From Streptomyces sp. P9-A2 (GTDB lineage Bacteria > Actinomycetota > Actinomycetes > Streptomycetales > Streptomycetaceae): a stretch of DNA of 64,000 nucleotides. The stretch is taken from assembly GCF_036634175.1 (NCBI RefSeq), contig NZ_JAZIFX010000001.1, forward strand, positions 6,572,001 to 6,636,000, in the 5' to 3' direction. The position numbers were made by a program, and so were the translations under genes. The notes under the pieces are model-generated. The model was given only the letters and a program-made list of their open reading frames with translations, searched no databases and was not told the DNA's origin. This document shows positions 63,791 through 64,000 of this stretch, piece after piece (positions within the stretch are counted from its first letter, which is position 1; each line of letters starts with the position of its first letter).

Positions 63791-64000
63791 TCAGTTCCGG
63801 CTCGATAAGGTGCGCAGGAAATCCAGCAGGGCGCTGAGTGCGGAGTCGCCCCGGTGGCCGAGGACGGTGTCCCCGTACCGGAAGGCCGCGGCACCCTGGC
63901 GGGTCAGCTCCCCACGCGAGCAGCGCCTCGTCATGCGTGACCGGGGCAGTCCCAGGGATCCGCGCGCCGCGTCTTCGGCGGCGGCCGGCACGGCCGAGGC
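63791..64000 (-). CDS. C-terminal end of an unknown gene, truncated by the window edge
   Basis: The frame is open to the right edge and ends in a TGA at 63791. The last 69 residues include AAEDAARGSLGLPRSRMTRR and AAFRYGDTVLGHRGDSALSA, LLDFLRTLSSRN. I do not recognise a family. It is just outside the IS630 remnant and could be where the island ends. Confidence 0.4.
   Translation of the reverse strand, partial: ASAVPAAAEDAARGSLGLPRSRMTRRCSRGELTRQGAAAFRYGDTVLGHRGDSALSALLDFLRTLSSRN

Overview
The window is very high in G+C with strong third-position GC bias, GTG and TTG starts, 1-4 bp start/stop overlaps and long perfect hairpins between genes. With the recognisable gene order, this points to a Streptomyces chromosome. 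From memory, two blocks match the core gene order around SCO6005-SCO6014 and SCO6026-SCO6031 of S. coelicolor: ngcEFG, rok7B7, xylFGH, dxs and an amino-acid permease, then fadB/fadA, an RNase D-like gene, a response regulator, a DUF3000 gene and hemE. I could not run an alignment to confirm this.

Region 1 (1-13.9 kb) is sugar uptake and core metabolism. It holds the N-terminal part of a secreted GH92 alpha-mannosidase running off the left edge, the NgcEFG-type amino-sugar transporter without its own ATPase, the ROK regulator Rok7B7, the XylFGH transporter, a DXP synthase and an APC-family permease.

Region 2 (14.0-27.6 kb) is the most unusual locus. A divergent promoter region of about 65 bp separates a 2,456-residue single-module polyketide synthase (KS-AT-DH-degenerate MT-ER-KR-ACP, no thioesterase) from a six-gene operon in which almost every gene overlaps the next. 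That operon encodes OleA, OleB, OleC and OleD homologues (head-to-head acyl condensation, beta-lactone decarboxylase, beta-lactone synthetase, ketoreductase), a free-standing ACP and a FabF-like ketosynthase. All key catalytic residues I checked in OleA and OleB are present. Together the genes suggest that a reduced polyketide chain is condensed head-to-head with another acyl chain and processed to a beta-lactone or a long-chain olefin.

Region 3 (27.8-40.1 kb) returns to core genes: a NYN/PIN-like protein, fadBA, a second MsiK-dependent type of sugar ABC transporter without its own ATPase, the RNase D-like protein, a LuxR-type response regulator, a DUF3000 protein and hemE.

Region 4 (40.1-46.6 kb) is an insertion and decay zone just after hemE. 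It has two remnants of a rhomboid protease gene sharing a 42-bp direct repeat, an IS256 fragment, an intact trimethylamine-monooxygenase-like flavoprotein gene, a frameshifted tyrosine recombinase, a nuclease-like/IS3 chimera and an ISKra4/ISAs1 chimera.

Region 5 (46.6-62.5 kb) is a phenazine island: phzC, phzD, phzE, an unknown 115-residue gene, phzG, a PhzH-like amidotransferase gene, phzB, a VOC gene, a methyltransferase gene lacking the usual catalytic His, a DUF488 gene, an asparaginase-like gene and phzF. A RarA-type AAA ATPase gene follows, then a ridA gene and a WYL-regulator gene that share a divergent operator-like sequence. The right edge (62.5-64 kb) holds IS5 and IS630 remnants and the tail of an unknown gene. 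IS debris on both sides makes regions 4-5 look like an acquired island.
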